64,000 nt of DNA from Aliiroseovarius zhejiangensis (GCF_014656375.1 NZ_BNCH01000002.1:577414-641413); one strand, 5' to 3'; counted from the first letter of the stretch, positions 26,657 through 36,000 are shown. The notes: a model not told the origin generated them from the letters alone. Numbers and translations: made by a program.

Positions 26657-27052
26657 ATGAAACCATCCACTATTCAAGAGTTTCACGATGCGCAGACAAC
26701 TGATGACAGGGCGATATGTGAGGCTCTGCGTGCAGTGATTGATGAGATGCTTCCAGACGCTGAAAGCAAGATCTGGCATGCCCATCCTGTCTGGTTTCTC
26801 AAAGAAACTCCCATCGTCGGGTACAGCAAGCTCAAAAACTGTATCCGTCTGATGTTCTGGAGCGGGGCGGATTTTGACGAGCTGGATTTGCAGCCGGGAA
26901 CCGGCAAGTTCATGGATGCGTCAATCCGATACACGGATGTGGAAGAAATCAGATATGACGACTTGAAACGCTGGCTTGTAAAGAGTCGACAGGTGCAGTG
27001 GGATTACAAGAACATCTACAGGCGAAAAGGTCGGCTGGAGCGACTGTCCTAA
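26657..27052 (+). CDS. DUF1801 domain protein
   Basis: 131 residues, fitting the small YdhG/DUF1801 fold: STIQEFHDAQ..., KIWHAHPVWFLKETPIVGYS (about residue 40), IRLMFWSGADF (about residue 62) and a basic end YKNIYRRKGRLERL. Function unknown. The frame is open back to a TTG at 26549, but similarity begins at ATG 26657. By eye the gene is close to 50% GC with AT-rich codons, clearly below its neighbours, so it may be a recent arrival. No mobile-element remnants flank it. Confidence 0.7.
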   Translation: MKPSTIQEFHDAQTTDDRAICEALRAVIDEMLPDAESKIWHAHPVWFLKETPIVGYSKLKNCIRLMFWSGADFDELDLQPGTGKFMDASIRYTDVEEIRYDDLKRWLVKSRQVQWDYKNIYRRKGRLERLS

Positions 27053-27158
27053 AGCGCAGAGGTCTGCCTTGATAGCAGCAATAGCCGATACAGACGCGAA
27101 TGGGCGCTTCAATCTGCAGCGAGATGAAAGAACCGCATATCCTGCGGATTGGTGCTTT

Positions 27159-27189
27159 AAAAAAAAGGCCGCTGAAACCAGCGGCCTTT
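27159..27189 (-). terminator. Rho-independent terminator of the peroxiredoxin gene
   Basis: 11-bp stem AAAGGCCGCTG (27164-27174) with CAGCGGCCTTT (27179-27189), 4-base loop. On the minus strand it ends in a run of eight T (27159-27166). It may also stop readthrough from the DUF1801 gene. Confidence 0.85.
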
Positions 27190-27212
27190 CCTGTAATGCG
27201 ATCTGAAACGCT

Positions 27213-27758
27213 TTACGCTACTTTCTCGCCAGCCTCTTTCAACCAAGCCAGCACGTTTTCCGGCGCGCTTTCGCCGTAAGGGTCTTCGCCGTGGTTGTCG
27301 CAGCGACCCGGCTCTTCGAACCAGGCTTCGACCACACCGTCATTGATGACGGCGGCATAGCGCCACGAGCGGGCACCGAAACCAAGGTTGTCCTTGTTGA
27401 CCAGCATGCCCATGCCGCGGGTGAACTCGCCCGAGCCGTCGGGGATGACCTTGACGTTTTCCAACTCCTGGTTGCGGGCCCAGGCGTTCATGACGAAGCT
27501 GTCATTGACCGACATGCAATAAATTTCGTCGATGCCTTGGGCGCGGAACTCGTCGGCACCTTTTTCGAATCCCGGCAGTTGATAGGTCGAGCAGGTCGGC
27601 GTGAACGCACCGGGCAGCGAGAACAGAACGACACGCTTGCCTTTGAAATAATCGTCCGACGTCATGTCCTGCCAGCGGAAGGGGTTGGGGCCTTCGATGC
27701 TGTCATCCCGGACACGGGTACGGAAGGTGATGTTGGGAACGCGAACGCCAGCTTGCAT
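27213..27758 (-). CDS. Peroxiredoxin (Prx5 type)
   Basis: 181 residues. Thiol peroxidase reducing H2O2 and organic hydroperoxides. The peroxidatic Cys is at residue 56 in SLPGAFTPTCSTYQLPGF, and GMGMLVNKDNLGFGARSWRY near residue 115 is a Prx5 hallmark. Family members usually take electrons from glutathione/glutaredoxin; no fused glutaredoxin domain is present. It is transcribed divergently from oxyR across a 207-base spacer, which makes it a likely OxyR target. Confidence 0.93.
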   Translation of the reverse strand: MQAGVRVPNITFRTRVRDDSIEGPNPFRWQDMTSDDYFKGKRVVLFSLPGAFTPTCSTYQLPGFEKGADEFRAQGIDEIYCMSVNDSFVMNAWARNQELENVKVIPDGSGEFTRGMGMLVNKDNLGFGARSWRYAAVINDGVVEAWFEEPGRCDNHGEDPYGESAPENVLAWLKEAGEKVA

Positions 27759-27952
27759 GTCAAAATCCTTCTGTCTGAGGCGCGCGCAGAATCGCGCGGC
27801 GCGGGTTGCTCAAGTCTTAGAACGATTCCAGATAGGTCTCAACGCGGATTTTGCAAGTGCAGCATGGGCAGATTCTGCATCCGCAATGTGCTGTGTCGAA
27901 GAGGGGCGTCGAAAAAGCGTAGGAACGGCATTCCAACGCAACACCGCGTTTG

Positions 27953-27967
27953 ATAATCAGAGATTAT
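27953..27967. promoter_or_regulatory. Palindrome over the oxyR start codon (candidate OxyR autoregulatory site)
   Basis: ATAATC-aga-GATTAT, perfect arms, 15 bp. The outer ATA/TAT fit the ends of the OxyR half-site pattern; the inner bases do not all match. It covers the first two bases of the ATG at 27966. Confidence 0.45.
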
Positions 27968-28901
27968 GAATATCACCCTTCGGCAACTGACCTATGTGAT
28001 TGCCCTGGCCGAAACCCGTCATTTCGGCCAAGCGGCGGCGCGGTGTCATGTGACGCAACCAGCCCTTTCCAATCAGATCAAGGAACTGGAAGATCGTCTG
28101 CAAACGCCTTTGTTCCTGCGCGACCGGAAAGGGGTGTCACTGACCTCGGCCGGGCAGGACGTGCTGGCCACCGCAAAGCGGATCATGGCCGAGCTTGAGC
28201 GGATGGAAGATGCGGTGCATTGGCAGAAAGGGCTGACCGGACGGCTTCGGTTGGGGGTTATCCCCACCGTTGCGCCGTATCTGCTGCCTATCGCGTTGCC
28301 CTTGATCCGGGCGCGCACGACCGGGCTTGACCTGCGCCTGCGCGAAGCCCAGACCGCCGATCTGCTGGCAGATTTGGAAGAGGGGCGTTTGGATGCCGCG
28401 ATCATCGCGCTGCCCTCGGGTGTCACCGGGCTGGTCGAAGCTCCCCTGTTCACCGACCGCTTCCTGCTGGCCGGTACATCTGCCCAGATCGCACGTATCT
28501 CCGGCGGCCGTGCTGCACTGCATCCGGCGATGATCGACCCGGAACTGCTGCTGTTGCTGGAAGAAGGGCATTGCCTTGCCGATCAGGCGCTTGAGGTTTG
28601 CGGCCTGCGTCGGCGCGACCGGCGGGTTGACCTTGGGGCGGCGTCGCTGGGCACGCTGTGCCGGTTGGCAGCGGGGGGGCTGGGTGTGACCTTCCTGCCG
28701 GAACTGGCGCGGGGCGACGAACAGAAGGCCACGCCTGACCTTGCCGTCGCCCGGTTCGCCCAGCCCGAACCATGTCGCACCATCGGTTTGGTGCGCCGCA
28801 ACCTGTCGGTGCATACCGATTGGTTCGATACGCTGGCGGGTCTGCTGCAACAGGCGGGAACGCAGGTGGTTCGGGATGCAGGTCATGCGCCAGGCACATA
28901 A
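27966..28901 (+). CDS. oxyR: LysR-type hydrogen peroxide sensor OxyR
   Basis: 311 residues. N-terminal winged HTH (TLRQLTYVIALAETRHFGQA, VTQPALSNQIKELEDRL) and a LysR effector domain. Two redox cysteines are present with the E. coli spacing of nine: Cys203 in EEGHCLADQA and Cys212 in LEVCGL, the pair that forms the activating disulfide on peroxide. Its divergent neighbour is a peroxiredoxin. ATG 27966 gives the standard N-terminus; a perfect palindrome overlaps it, consistent with autorepression. Confidence 0.93.
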   Translation: MNITLRQLTYVIALAETRHFGQAAARCHVTQPALSNQIKELEDRLQTPLFLRDRKGVSLTSAGQDVLATAKRIMAELERMEDAVHWQKGLTGRLRLGVIPTVAPYLLPIALPLIRARTTGLDLRLREAQTADLLADLEEGRLDAAIIALPSGVTGLVEAPLFTDRFLLAGTSAQIARISGGRAALHPAMIDPELLLLLEEGHCLADQALEVCGLRRRDRRVDLGAASLGTLCRLAAGGLGVTFLPELARGDEQKATPDLAVARFAQPEPCRTIGLVRRNLSVHTDWFDTLAGLLQQAGTQVVRDAGHAPGT

Positions 28902-28981
28902 CAGCCATGCGGCTTTCAAGGTGACTCGGCGGCACGATACCGTTATATGTCGCAAAGCCGATTTTGGCGCGGAGGAATGCC

Positions 28982-29932
28982 ATGCGTGATCTGAAAATCC
29001 CGGAAAGTCGCCACCCTGAAAAGGCGCATCGCCCGGACAATGCACAGCCCAAGAAGCCCAGCTGGATTCGCGTGAAGGCGCCTGGCGGCAAAGGCTATGC
29101 GGAAACGCACAGGATCATGCGTGAAAACAACCTTGCCACGGTCTGTGAAGAAGCTGCGTGCCCCAATGCCGGCGAATGCTGGAGCCAGGGCCACGCCACC
29201 ATGATGATCATGGGCGAGATCTGCACCCGCGGCTGCACCTTCTGCAACGTCGCCACCGGTCGTCCCGACGATCTGGACGCGTTCGAACCGGGCCGTGTGG
29301 CCCATGCGGTGAAGAAACTGGGGCTGAACCACGTGGTGATCACCTCGGTCGACCGCGACGATCTGAAAGACGGTGGGGCAGACCATTTTGCGCAGACCAT
29401 CCGCGCCATTCGCCACCAGTCACCCGACACCACCATCGAGATTCTGACCCCGGATTTTCTGAAATGCGATCCGTCCGTTCTGGAAACCGTGGTCGAGGCG
29501 CGGCCGGATGTGTTCAACCACAATCTTGAAACCGTGCCGGGCCTTTATCCGCAGGTGCGCCCCGGCGCACGGTATTTCCATTCGCTGCGCCTGTTGCAGC
29601 GGGTGAAAGAGCTGGACCCGTCGATGTTCACCAAATCCGGGATCATGGTCGGGCTGGGCGAGGATCGTCAGGGCGTGTTGCAGGTCATGGATGACATGCG
29701 CGCGGCGGGGATCGACTTCCTGACCATCGGGCAATATCTGCAACCGACCCCAAAACACCATGCAGTCGCGCGGTTCGTGCACCCGGATGAGTTCAAGGAT
29801 TACGAGACCGCCGCTTACGGCAAGGGGTTCCTGATGGTGTCGGCCACGCCTTTGACACGCTCGTCCTATCACGCGGGTGACGATTTCGCACGGCTGCGTG
29901 CGGCGCGTGAAGAACAGCTTGCAAGAGGCTGA
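28982..29932 (+). CDS. lipA: Lipoyl synthase
   Basis: 316 residues. Radical SAM enzyme that inserts two sulfurs into octanoyl groups on the E2 and GcvH proteins. Both iron-sulfur motifs are present: the auxiliary-cluster [12 protein letters not shown] near residue 51 and the radical [11 protein letters not shown] near residue 81. The ending [12 protein letters not shown] is also typical. ATG 28982 is preceded by GGAGGA; a TTG 18 bases upstream is less likely. It converges on the small gene after hpt, with 11 bases between stops. Confidence 0.96.
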   Translation: MRDLKIPESRHPEKAHRPDNAQPKKPSWIRVKAPGGKGYAETHRIMRENNLATVCEEAACPNAGECWSQGHATMMIMGEICTRGCTFCNVATGRPDDLDAFEPGRVAHAVKKLGLNHVVITSVDRDDLKDGGADHFAQTIRAIRHQSPDTTIEILTPDFLKCDPSVLETVVEARPDVFNHNLETVPGLYPQVRPGARYFHSLRLLQRVKELDPSMFTKSGIMVGLGEDRQGVLQVMDDMRAAGIDFLTIGQYLQPTPKHHAVARFVHPDEFKDYETAAYGKGFLMVSATPLTRSSYHAGDDFARLRAAREEQLARG

Positions 29933-29943
29933 CAGGAAAAACT

Positions 29944-30117
29944 TTAAGGCCTGAGGCGCAGAGGCTCCATCTGCATCCAGTCCGGTGTTCCGAACAGCAT
30001 TTCGTAAATCACGAGCGCCGCGCAGATCGCGACGACCGCAAAAACCAACTTCACACGTTTGGCCGAAGGCGGATGCCGCGCCCATTTGGCCATCCGCATG
30101 AACCAGCGCGGGTTCAT
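29944..30117 (-). CDS. Small membrane protein, 57 residues, following hpt
   Basis: Short reading frame beginning NPRWFMRMAKWARHPPSAKR and ending in EPLRLRP, with one membrane helix at about residues 22-42 (KLVFAVVAICAALVIYEMLF). The basic N-terminus suggests an N-in topology. It starts 3 bases after the hpt stop, so it is translated from the hpt mRNA. A small protein of this look follows hpt in other Rhodobacteraceae as I remember them; no function is known. Confidence 0.7.
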   Translation of the reverse strand: MNPRWFMRMAKWARHPPSAKRVKLVFAVVAICAALVIYEMLFGTPDWMQMEPLRLRP

Positions 30118-30120
30118 GGG

Positions 30121-30666
30121 TCAGTCGTCGTCCAGAAACCGCACCTTGCCGATATGGGGCAGGTTGCGGTCGCGCTGTGCAAAGTCGATGCCATAGCCCA
30201 CGACGAATTCGTCCGGGATTTCGAACCCGATCCAGTCGGCGCGGATGTCGACCTCGCGCCGGGACGGTTTGTCAAGCAGCGCGATGGTTTTCAGCTTGCG
30301 CGGCGATTTGGCCTTCAACAGACCGACCACGTGTTTCAGCGTGAAACCGGTGTCGACAATATCTTCGACCACCAGCACGTCGCGCCCCGCAATCTCGCCG
30401 CGCAAGTCCTTGAGAATACGCACTTCCCGACTGCTTTCGGTCGAATCGCCGTACGAGGATGCTTCCAGAAAATCGACCTCGACCGGCAGGTCCAGCTCGC
30501 GCACAACATCGGCGATGAACACGAACGATCCGCGCAACAGGCCGACGACGACCAGCTTGTCGGTGCCGTTGAATTCGTCATGAATTTCCTGCGACAGCTC
30601 TTCGACCCGCGCCGCGATCTGCTTGGCCGAGATCATCGTGTCTATGACATATGGACGCTGTGCCAT
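30121..30666 (-). CDS. hpt: Hypoxanthine(-guanine) phosphoribosyltransferase
   Basis: 181 residues. Salvages hypoxanthine or guanine with PRPP to IMP or GMP. The PRPP-binding motif [14 protein letters not shown] is near residue 100; the flexible-loop region [10 protein letters not shown] is near residue 72. ATG 30666 ([10 protein letters not shown]) has AAGGGGGAACAC before it; the frame stays open to 31134 but overlaps the divergent RatA-type gene, so the long form is rejected. Confidence 0.94.
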   Translation of the reverse strand: MAQRPYVIDTMISAKQIAARVEELSQEIHDEFNGTDKLVVVGLLRGSFVFIADVVRELDLPVEVDFLEASSYGDSTESSREVRILKDLRGEIAGRDVLVVEDIVDTGFTLKHVVGLLKAKSPRKLKTIALLDKPSRREVDIRADWIGFEIPDEFVVGYGIDFAQRDRNLPHIGKVRFLDDD

Positions 30667-30735
30667 GTGTTCCCCCTTGATTTCCGGTCGTATTCCTAAG
30701 ACATACGCAGCGAAGTGAGAAGGGGAAACCTGACC

Positions 30736-31206
30736 ATGCCGACACATGGGGAAAAACGCGTCCTGCCATACACGTCGGAACAGATGTATGATCTGGTGGC
30801 GGATGTGGGGCGGTATCCCGAATTTCTGCCGTGGAATTCTGCTGCACGTGTGCGCCGCGTGACGCCGCAGCCCGATGGGCGTGACCTGATGGAGGCGGAT
30901 CTTGTCATCAGTTTCAAGGTGTTTCGCGAACGCTTTGCCAGCCGTGTCTTTCTGGATGAAGGCGGGCGTCGGATCGACACCGAATATCTGGACGGTCCCT
31001 TCAAATACCTGAAATCGCACTGGATATTTCACCCGCACCCGGACGGGTGCGAGGTGGAGTTTTTCGTGGATTTCGAGTTCAAGAGTGCAATCTTGCAAAA
31101 AGTGATCGGGCTGGTCTTCAACGAAGCGATGCACCGCATCGTCGCCGCGTTTGAGGCCCGCGCTGCAGAGCTTTATACACCGAAGGATCAGCCTCCGCGC
31201 GCGTAA
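30736..31206 (+). CDS. RatA / COQ10-type START-like protein
   Basis: 156 residues. SRPBCC (polyketide cyclase/START) fold: [20 protein letters not shown] at the N-terminus, [10 protein letters not shown], and the C-terminal [21 protein letters not shown] helix. Family members are labelled ubiquinone-binding COQ10 or, in E. coli, RatA, reported to hinder 70S assembly. In alphaproteobacteria the quinone-chaperone role is the more usual reading. ATG 30736 follows GAAGGGGAAACC. Confidence 0.88.
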   Translation: MPTHGEKRVLPYTSEQMYDLVADVGRYPEFLPWNSAARVRRVTPQPDGRDLMEADLVISFKVFRERFASRVFLDEGGRRIDTEYLDGPFKYLKSHWIFHPHPDGCEVEFFVDFEFKSAILQKVIGLVFNEAMHRIVAAFEARAAELYTPKDQPPRA

Positions 31207-31221
31207 ACCCGCACCCCTTGG

Positions 31222-33153
31222 TCAGCTTTTGCGCCGTTTTGGCGTGCTGTCACCGCCTTTGGCCTTTGCGATGGCCTTGGCGGCAGCCCGGGCCCGGTTT
31301 TTCTTGCTGTTGGGCTTGCCCTTTGGCGGGGGCGGACCTTTCTTGCGGTCGGCGGGGCGCTTGCCTTTGGGCGTGTCAGCCTCGGGTTTGAACGGCTTGC
31401 GCGGTTTGGCGTCCGCGTCCTTTGTCCTGGCAGGGACGGGGGCTTTGATGGGACGATCGTCGCCGAACTCGTCTTTCCCTTTGTGCTTGGTGTTTGACGT
31501 GCGGTCGCCTTTGCGATGCGGCTTTGGCGGTTTCCTGTCAAACTTGCGTGTCTTACCACGCGGGGCCGGCTTCCCGGTGCGCCCAAGATCAGGGGCAGCG
31601 TCCAACTGTTCGACGGCAAAGCCCTCGACCGACATGGCAGGGGCGATCGAGGACAGGAAGCCAGGAACCTTGTCTGCCTTCACCTCGAAAAACGACTGGT
31701 CATCTTGCAGCCGGATCGCGCCGATATCACCACGCGAGATCCCGCCGGCCTTGCACAGCATGGGCAGCAGGTGACGGGGGTCGGCGCCTTGCTTGCGCCC
31801 TTTGGCAAGGCTGAACCAGACGCTTGGCCCGAAGGGTTCGTGCTTTTCCGGCTTGGTGTTGACGTCGGACAGTTCCTCGGGCGCAGCGTGGGCCGTGTGG
31901 TAAAGTTTCAGATAGGCCGCGGCGAGTTGCGCGGGGGTGAATGTCGCCACCAGTTCTTCGGCCAGCGCCGCCTCGTTCGCGGTGGGCTCCTGTATCCAGA
32001 CATCATCGGCCAGAATGCGTTTCTGATCCTCCGCCTGCACCTCTTGCGCCGAAGGGGCCGGGCCCCAACCTGCATTTAGCTTGGCAAAGCGCAACAGGCG
32101 TTCTGCCTTTTTGCGGGCTGCGGGCGGCACGATCAGAGTACTGACGCCCTTGCGTCCCGCGCGCCCTGTGCGGCCCGACCGGTGCAACAGCGTTTCGTGA
32201 TTGTTGGGCAGTTCGGCATGGATCACCAGATCGAGCTTCGGCAAGTCGATCCCGCGCGCCGCCACATCCGTCGCCACACAAATCCGCGCCCGCCCGTCGC
32301 GCATGGATTGCAAGGCATTTGACCGTTCGTTCTGTGTCAGCTCTCCGGACAGGGCGACCACATTGAACCCACGGTTTGACAGACGCGTCGCCAAGCGGCT
32401 GACCATGGCCCGCGTGTTGCAGAAAATGATCGCGTTCGGCGCCTCGAAGAACCTGAGCACATTGATGATCGCGTTTTCCCCGTCACGCGGGGCGACAAGC
32501 ATGGCGCGGTAGTCAATATCCGTGTGCTGACTTTTCTCGGCCACCGTAGAGATCCGCTGAGCGTCCTTCTGATAGCGCGCGGCCAGCGTGGCGATGCTTT
32601 TCGGGACCGTGGCGGAAAACAGCAGGGTTTGGCGATCTTCGGGGGTTTCATCCAGAATGAACTCAAGGTCTTCGCGAAAGCCCAGGTCCAGCATTTCGTC
32701 GGCCTCGTCCAGCACCACGCTGCGGAGCGCCGACAGGTCGATTGACCCGCGCATGACGTGGTCGCGCAGACGCCCCGGTGTGGCAACAACGATGTGCGCG
32801 CCACGCGCCAAGGCACGGCGTTCATCCCGCATGTCCATTCCGCCCACGCAGGAGGCGACGACCGCCCCGGTCTTGGCAAACAGCCACATCAACTCGCGTT
32901 TCACCTGCATCGCCAATTCGCGCGTGGGGGCGATAACCAGTCCCAACGGGCTGGCGGCGGGGCCGAACTGATCTGCGTCACCCAACAGCACCGGCGCAAT
33001 GGCCAGGCCGAAGCCGACGGTTTTGCCTGACCCGGTCTGGGCCGAAACCAGAAGGTCCGCGCCTTCCAGCGCAGGGTCGGACACGGCGGTCTGGACTTGG
33101 GTCAGGGTGTCATATCCACGCTCGGCAAGCGCGGCAGAGATGGTCTGTTTCAC
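31222..33153 (-). CDS. DEAD-box RNA helicase with DbpA-type RNA-binding domain
   Basis: 643 residues. ATP-dependent RNA helicase. Motif I SAQTGSGKTVGFGL near residue 37, motif II VVLDEADEMLDLGF near residue 147, motif III FSATVPKS, and motif VI HRSGRTGRAGRKG near residue 328. After the helicase core comes a region of about 75 residues like the DbpA RNA-binding domain (SVWFSLAKGRKQGADPRHLL onward), then a long Lys/Arg/Pro-rich tail ending the protein. This points to ribosome assembly or mRNA unwinding at low temperature. Its stop is 15 bases from the convergent RatA-type gene. Confidence 0.9.
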   Translation of the reverse strand: MKQTISAALAERGYDTLTQVQTAVSDPALEGADLLVSAQTGSGKTVGFGLAIAPVLLGDADQFGPAASPLGLVIAPTRELAMQVKRELMWLFAKTGAVVASCVGGMDMRDERRALARGAHIVVATPGRLRDHVMRGSIDLSALRSVVLDEADEMLDLGFREDLEFILDETPEDRQTLLFSATVPKSIATLAARYQKDAQRISTVAEKSQHTDIDYRAMLVAPRDGENAIINVLRFFEAPNAIIFCNTRAMVSRLATRLSNRGFNVVALSGELTQNERSNALQSMRDGRARICVATDVAARGIDLPKLDLVIHAELPNNHETLLHRSGRTGRAGRKGVSTLIVPPAARKKAERLLRFAKLNAGWGPAPSAQEVQAEDQKRILADDVWIQEPTANEAALAEELVATFTPAQLAAAYLKLYHTAHAAPEELSDVNTKPEKHEPFGPSVWFSLAKGRKQGADPRHLLPMLCKAGGISRGDIGAIRLQDDQSFFEVKADKVPGFLSSIAPAMSVEGFAVEQLDAAPDLGRTGKPAPRGKTRKFDRKPPKPHRKGDRTSNTKHKGKDEFGDDRPIKAPVPARTKDADAKPRKPFKPEADTPKGKRPADRKKGPPPPKGKPNSKKNRARAAAKAIAKAKGGDSTPKRRKS

Positions 33154-33274
33154 GGGCGGTCGATTCTGTTGTGTCTGAGGAACAAGTGGGGCGTCTTGCC
33201 ATGGTGGGCTGCGTCGCAGGGGCGAAAGCGGGCTGATAGCCTGTTCGCACGGGAATGTATAGCGGAATAACGCG

Positions 33275-34213
33275 CTAGTCGGTGTCGGCCAGCGGATGGT
33301 GGGTCAGGACAAGGTCTTTCAGCCGTTCCTCCAGCACATGGGTATAAATCTCGGTGGTCGAGATATCGGCATGTCCCAACAACGTCTGGATCGAGCGCAG
33401 ATCGGCCCCATGCGCCAGCAGATGCGTGGCAAAGGCGTGGCGCAGACGGTGCGGGGTCACCGCGTCGGGCGACACACCGGCGGCCACGGCGATCTCTTTG
33501 ATCAGGCCATAGAAACGATGCCGCGTCAGATGGCCGGATTTGCCGCTGGACGGAAACAAAAAAGGCGAGGGCTTGGTGCCCTTGTTGACCCGCGCCGTGT
33601 CCTCGGCCTCATCGCGCGCCTCAAGCCAGGCGGCCAGCGCATCGCGGGCGAGGGGCGACAGGGGCACCATCCGTTCTTTCCCGCCTTTGCCCTTCACCAG
33701 CAGTATATGCGGGTCGCCACGGGCGGCCGAGGCGGGCAGGGTGACAAGCTCGCTCACCCGCATTCCGGTGGCATAGAGCAGTTCCATCAGGCAGGTGTTG
33801 CGCAGTTTGTCCAACGGGCTGCGGCCATGATTGCGCGCGGTGGTCAAAAGCGCCTCGACCTGATCTTCGCTCAGGATCTTGGGCAGGGATTTCGACCGGC
33901 CCGGCCCCTTGATCTTGATCGCCGGGTTGTCCGGGCGCCACCCTTCTTCATAGGCAAAGCGGTAAAGCTGCTTGATCGCCGACAGACGGCGCGCGCGGGT
34001 GGATTGCGCCAGCCCCATCGTATCGCAATCGACCATGAAGGCTTCGATATCGGCGCGGCTGACATCCGCGAAATCCAGACCCTTGTCATCCGCAAATTCG
34101 GCAAAGCCTTTCAGGTCGCGCCCATAGGCCAACAGCGTGTTTTCAGACGCATCCAGTTCGGCCGCCTGCGCTTCCAGAAAGGTGGAAATCCAGCGGGCGT
34201 GGTCGGCGTTCAT
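33275..34213 (-). CDS. xerD: Site-specific tyrosine recombinase XerD
   Basis: 312 residues. With XerC it resolves chromosome dimers at dif. N-terminal SAM-like domain (ISTFLEAQAAELDASENTLL) and C-terminal catalytic domain with Arg in ATGMRVSELV, His-x-x-Arg in HRLRHAFATHLL, and His/Tyr in LGHADISTTEIYTHV. Length and lack of flanking phage genes mark it as housekeeping, not an integrase of a mobile element. Its start overlaps the stop of the preceding 537-residue protein gene by four bases. Confidence 0.94.
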   Translation of the reverse strand: MNADHARWISTFLEAQAAELDASENTLLAYGRDLKGFAEFADDKGLDFADVSRADIEAFMVDCDTMGLAQSTRARRLSAIKQLYRFAYEEGWRPDNPAIKIKGPGRSKSLPKILSEDQVEALLTTARNHGRSPLDKLRNTCLMELLYATGMRVSELVTLPASAARGDPHILLVKGKGGKERMVPLSPLARDALAAWLEARDEAEDTARVNKGTKPSPFLFPSSGKSGHLTRHRFYGLIKEIAVAAGVSPDAVTPHRLRHAFATHLLAHGADLRSIQTLLGHADISTTEIYTHVLEERLKDLVLTHHPLADTD

Positions 34214-35823
34214 CCGCGCCGCTCCAGGATCAGGAACTGAAGGGCGGCCTGCCGGGCGACCTGTTCCAGCCCCACATGCCGGAAGAAGGCCAGCGCGTCG
34301 GTCAACTCGTCCAGATCGCCATTCAGGCCTGTTGAAAACAACTCGATGGCGCGCAGGATGGCTTCACCCAGCCGGTCCTGTTCAACAAGCGAGCGCAGGC
34401 GGATGGGCAGATCGGTGGCGGCGAACCCGTCAAGCACGGCGCGGCTGCGGTCGTCGATCGGTGTCAGATCGGCGGTCTCGCCACGTGCGATACCCAGAAG
34501 GATCGGCGCGAGCGGGTCGCGGGGGGCAGCATGCCCAAGGGCCGCGACGGTGTCATACTGGTCGGAAAGAAGCCCAAGGCGAAGGGCAAGGTCGCCTGCG
34601 CGGCCGGACAGGTTTCGTTTGGCCAGGTCCGCCCCGAATACCTGCGCAAACGGCACCTCCAGCCCGCTTTCTTCCAGATGGGGCCACAGCGCCAGCACGG
34701 CGCGGGCAAGGTCGTCGTCATCCTCTGAGGCCAGCGCGGTTTCCACGGCGTTCACGGCGCTCATCCGGTCCCAGATGCCGCCCGATGCCGCGGGTCGGCG
34801 TTCGGAATAGAGACCCAAAAGCTGGTTTTCCGTCACGGCCCCGACCCGTGCCAGACGTTCCCCGGCTTCGGCCCGCGCTTTCCAGCCGATATTGGCGCGC
34901 AGATCGGATTGCGCGAAGGCCAGCGGCAGCGAGGTCGTGTTGATATGCAGACCGATCGCCTCGAACATGCGGAAGGTGAGGGGCGAGGGGTGATCGGGCC
35001 GCGGCAAGTCCGGTTCGTCCTCGAACAGTTCGGGGTCAAGAAACCGTGCCAGCAGGGCGTCGTCCTCGTCGCTGATATAGCCCAGCGCCCGCCCCGTTTC
35101 CAAGGTCAGGACCGCCGCGTCCCAATCGCCGCTGCGCGCCAGGCAGAAGACGCGGGCGGGGAAGGTGGGGCTGAGTTCGGGCGTGGCGCGCAAGGTGGTG
35201 CAATGCTCATCCTCGTTGCCCAACAGAAGCGCGGTGTCGAAGGCGCGGCGAAAGACACGCGGATTGACCGAACCGGCCCGCGCCAGAAGCGCCTCGGCCT
35301 GATCCAGCGCGCCCTGGGTCAACAGGCGGTCGACCCGCGCCAGAAACAGGCGATCTTCGCCCGCGCTGGCCCCTTTGGGGGGATCAAGTTCGGCCAGCAT
35401 CAGACGTTGCAGCAGGCTTTGCAGGGCGGGCAGCAGATCCAGATCAAGCGCGGTGATGCGGCGGGACAGGTCGTCGGGCCGTGACATGCCCCACAGGTCG
35501 CGCGGCAGGCCCGTCACCGCATGGGGCAACAGCCCGACCGCATCCAGCACCGGGGTTTCCAGCAGCGTCATGGTGACTTCGGCTACCGACGCGCCCGTAC
35601 TGGTTGCCGGTTCATCAAAAGACGGAGGCAAGATGGCACTGTCAGACGATGGCGGCGGCAGTGCGATGCTGTCCGACAACCAGTCGATGGCCGACAAGGG
35701 GGCGGTGCCCTGAGGTGCCTGCGCCGTGGCGGGCAGTGCCAGCCCGGTCAGAACACACAATAACGCGCCGCCCAGACAAGCGGCGCGCCCATGTCGTCTG
35801 TCCCTGACCTGTTCAGTCCCCAT
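34210..35823 (-). CDS. Exported helical-repeat protein of unknown function
   Basis: 537 residues. An N-terminal signal sequence (AACLGGALLCVLTGLALPATAQA, cleaved near residue 35) is followed by a Pro/Ser linker and then a long alpha-helical chain with Leu/Ala-rich, TPR-like spacing (LFLARVDRLLTQGALDQAEALLARAG). No catalytic motif. It lies between a 45-residue membrane protein gene (11-base overlap) and xerD (4-base overlap), and I recall a similar arrangement in related genomes. A periplasmic scaffold role would fit; no function can be assigned. Confidence 0.75.
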   Translation of the reverse strand: MGTEQVRDRRHGRAACLGGALLCVLTGLALPATAQAPQGTAPLSAIDWLSDSIALPPPSSDSAILPPSFDEPATSTGASVAEVTMTLLETPVLDAVGLLPHAVTGLPRDLWGMSRPDDLSRRITALDLDLLPALQSLLQRLMLAELDPPKGASAGEDRLFLARVDRLLTQGALDQAEALLARAGSVNPRVFRRAFDTALLLGNEDEHCTTLRATPELSPTFPARVFCLARSGDWDAAVLTLETGRALGYISDEDDALLARFLDPELFEDEPDLPRPDHPSPLTFRMFEAIGLHINTTSLPLAFAQSDLRANIGWKARAEAGERLARVGAVTENQLLGLYSERRPAASGGIWDRMSAVNAVETALASEDDDDLARAVLALWPHLEESGLEVPFAQVFGADLAKRNLSGRAGDLALRLGLLSDQYDTVAALGHAAPRDPLAPILLGIARGETADLTPIDDRSRAVLDGFAATDLPIRLRSLVEQDRLGEAILRAIELFSTGLNGDLDELTDALAFFRHVGLEQVARQAALQFLILERRG

Positions 35824-35950
35824 TCAACGTCACTGTGCTGCTTTGTGGGGCGGTTCTCGGCGCCATGTCACCGAAGAACGCAAACCCGGTCAGCCCGATA
35901 AAGCCGACGATTGCCAGGAAAAGAATAAGCTTGATCAAACGGATCAGCAT
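35813..35950 (-). CDS. Small single-span membrane protein, 45 residues
   Basis: LIRLIKLILFLAIVGFIGLT forms one membrane helix directly after the start, then a short polar tail ending VTLNGD. ATG 35950 has GGTGGAAC before it; the frame is open further upstream but runs into the aroK leader. It overlaps the start of the 537-residue exported protein gene by 11 bases, so the two are probably co-translated and could interact at the inner membrane. No known family. Confidence 0.65.
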   Translation of the reverse strand: MLIRLIKLILFLAIVGFIGLTGFAFFGDMAPRTAPQSSTVTLNGD

Positions 35951-36000
35951 GTTGTTCCACCCATTTTCTGCCTCAAGTGGTGTTTTGTCTGATTTTATAT

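Noticed and set aside
33275..34213. Integrase of a mobile element
   Set aside because: Length and motifs are those of housekeeping XerD, and no phage, transposase or attachment repeat is nearby.
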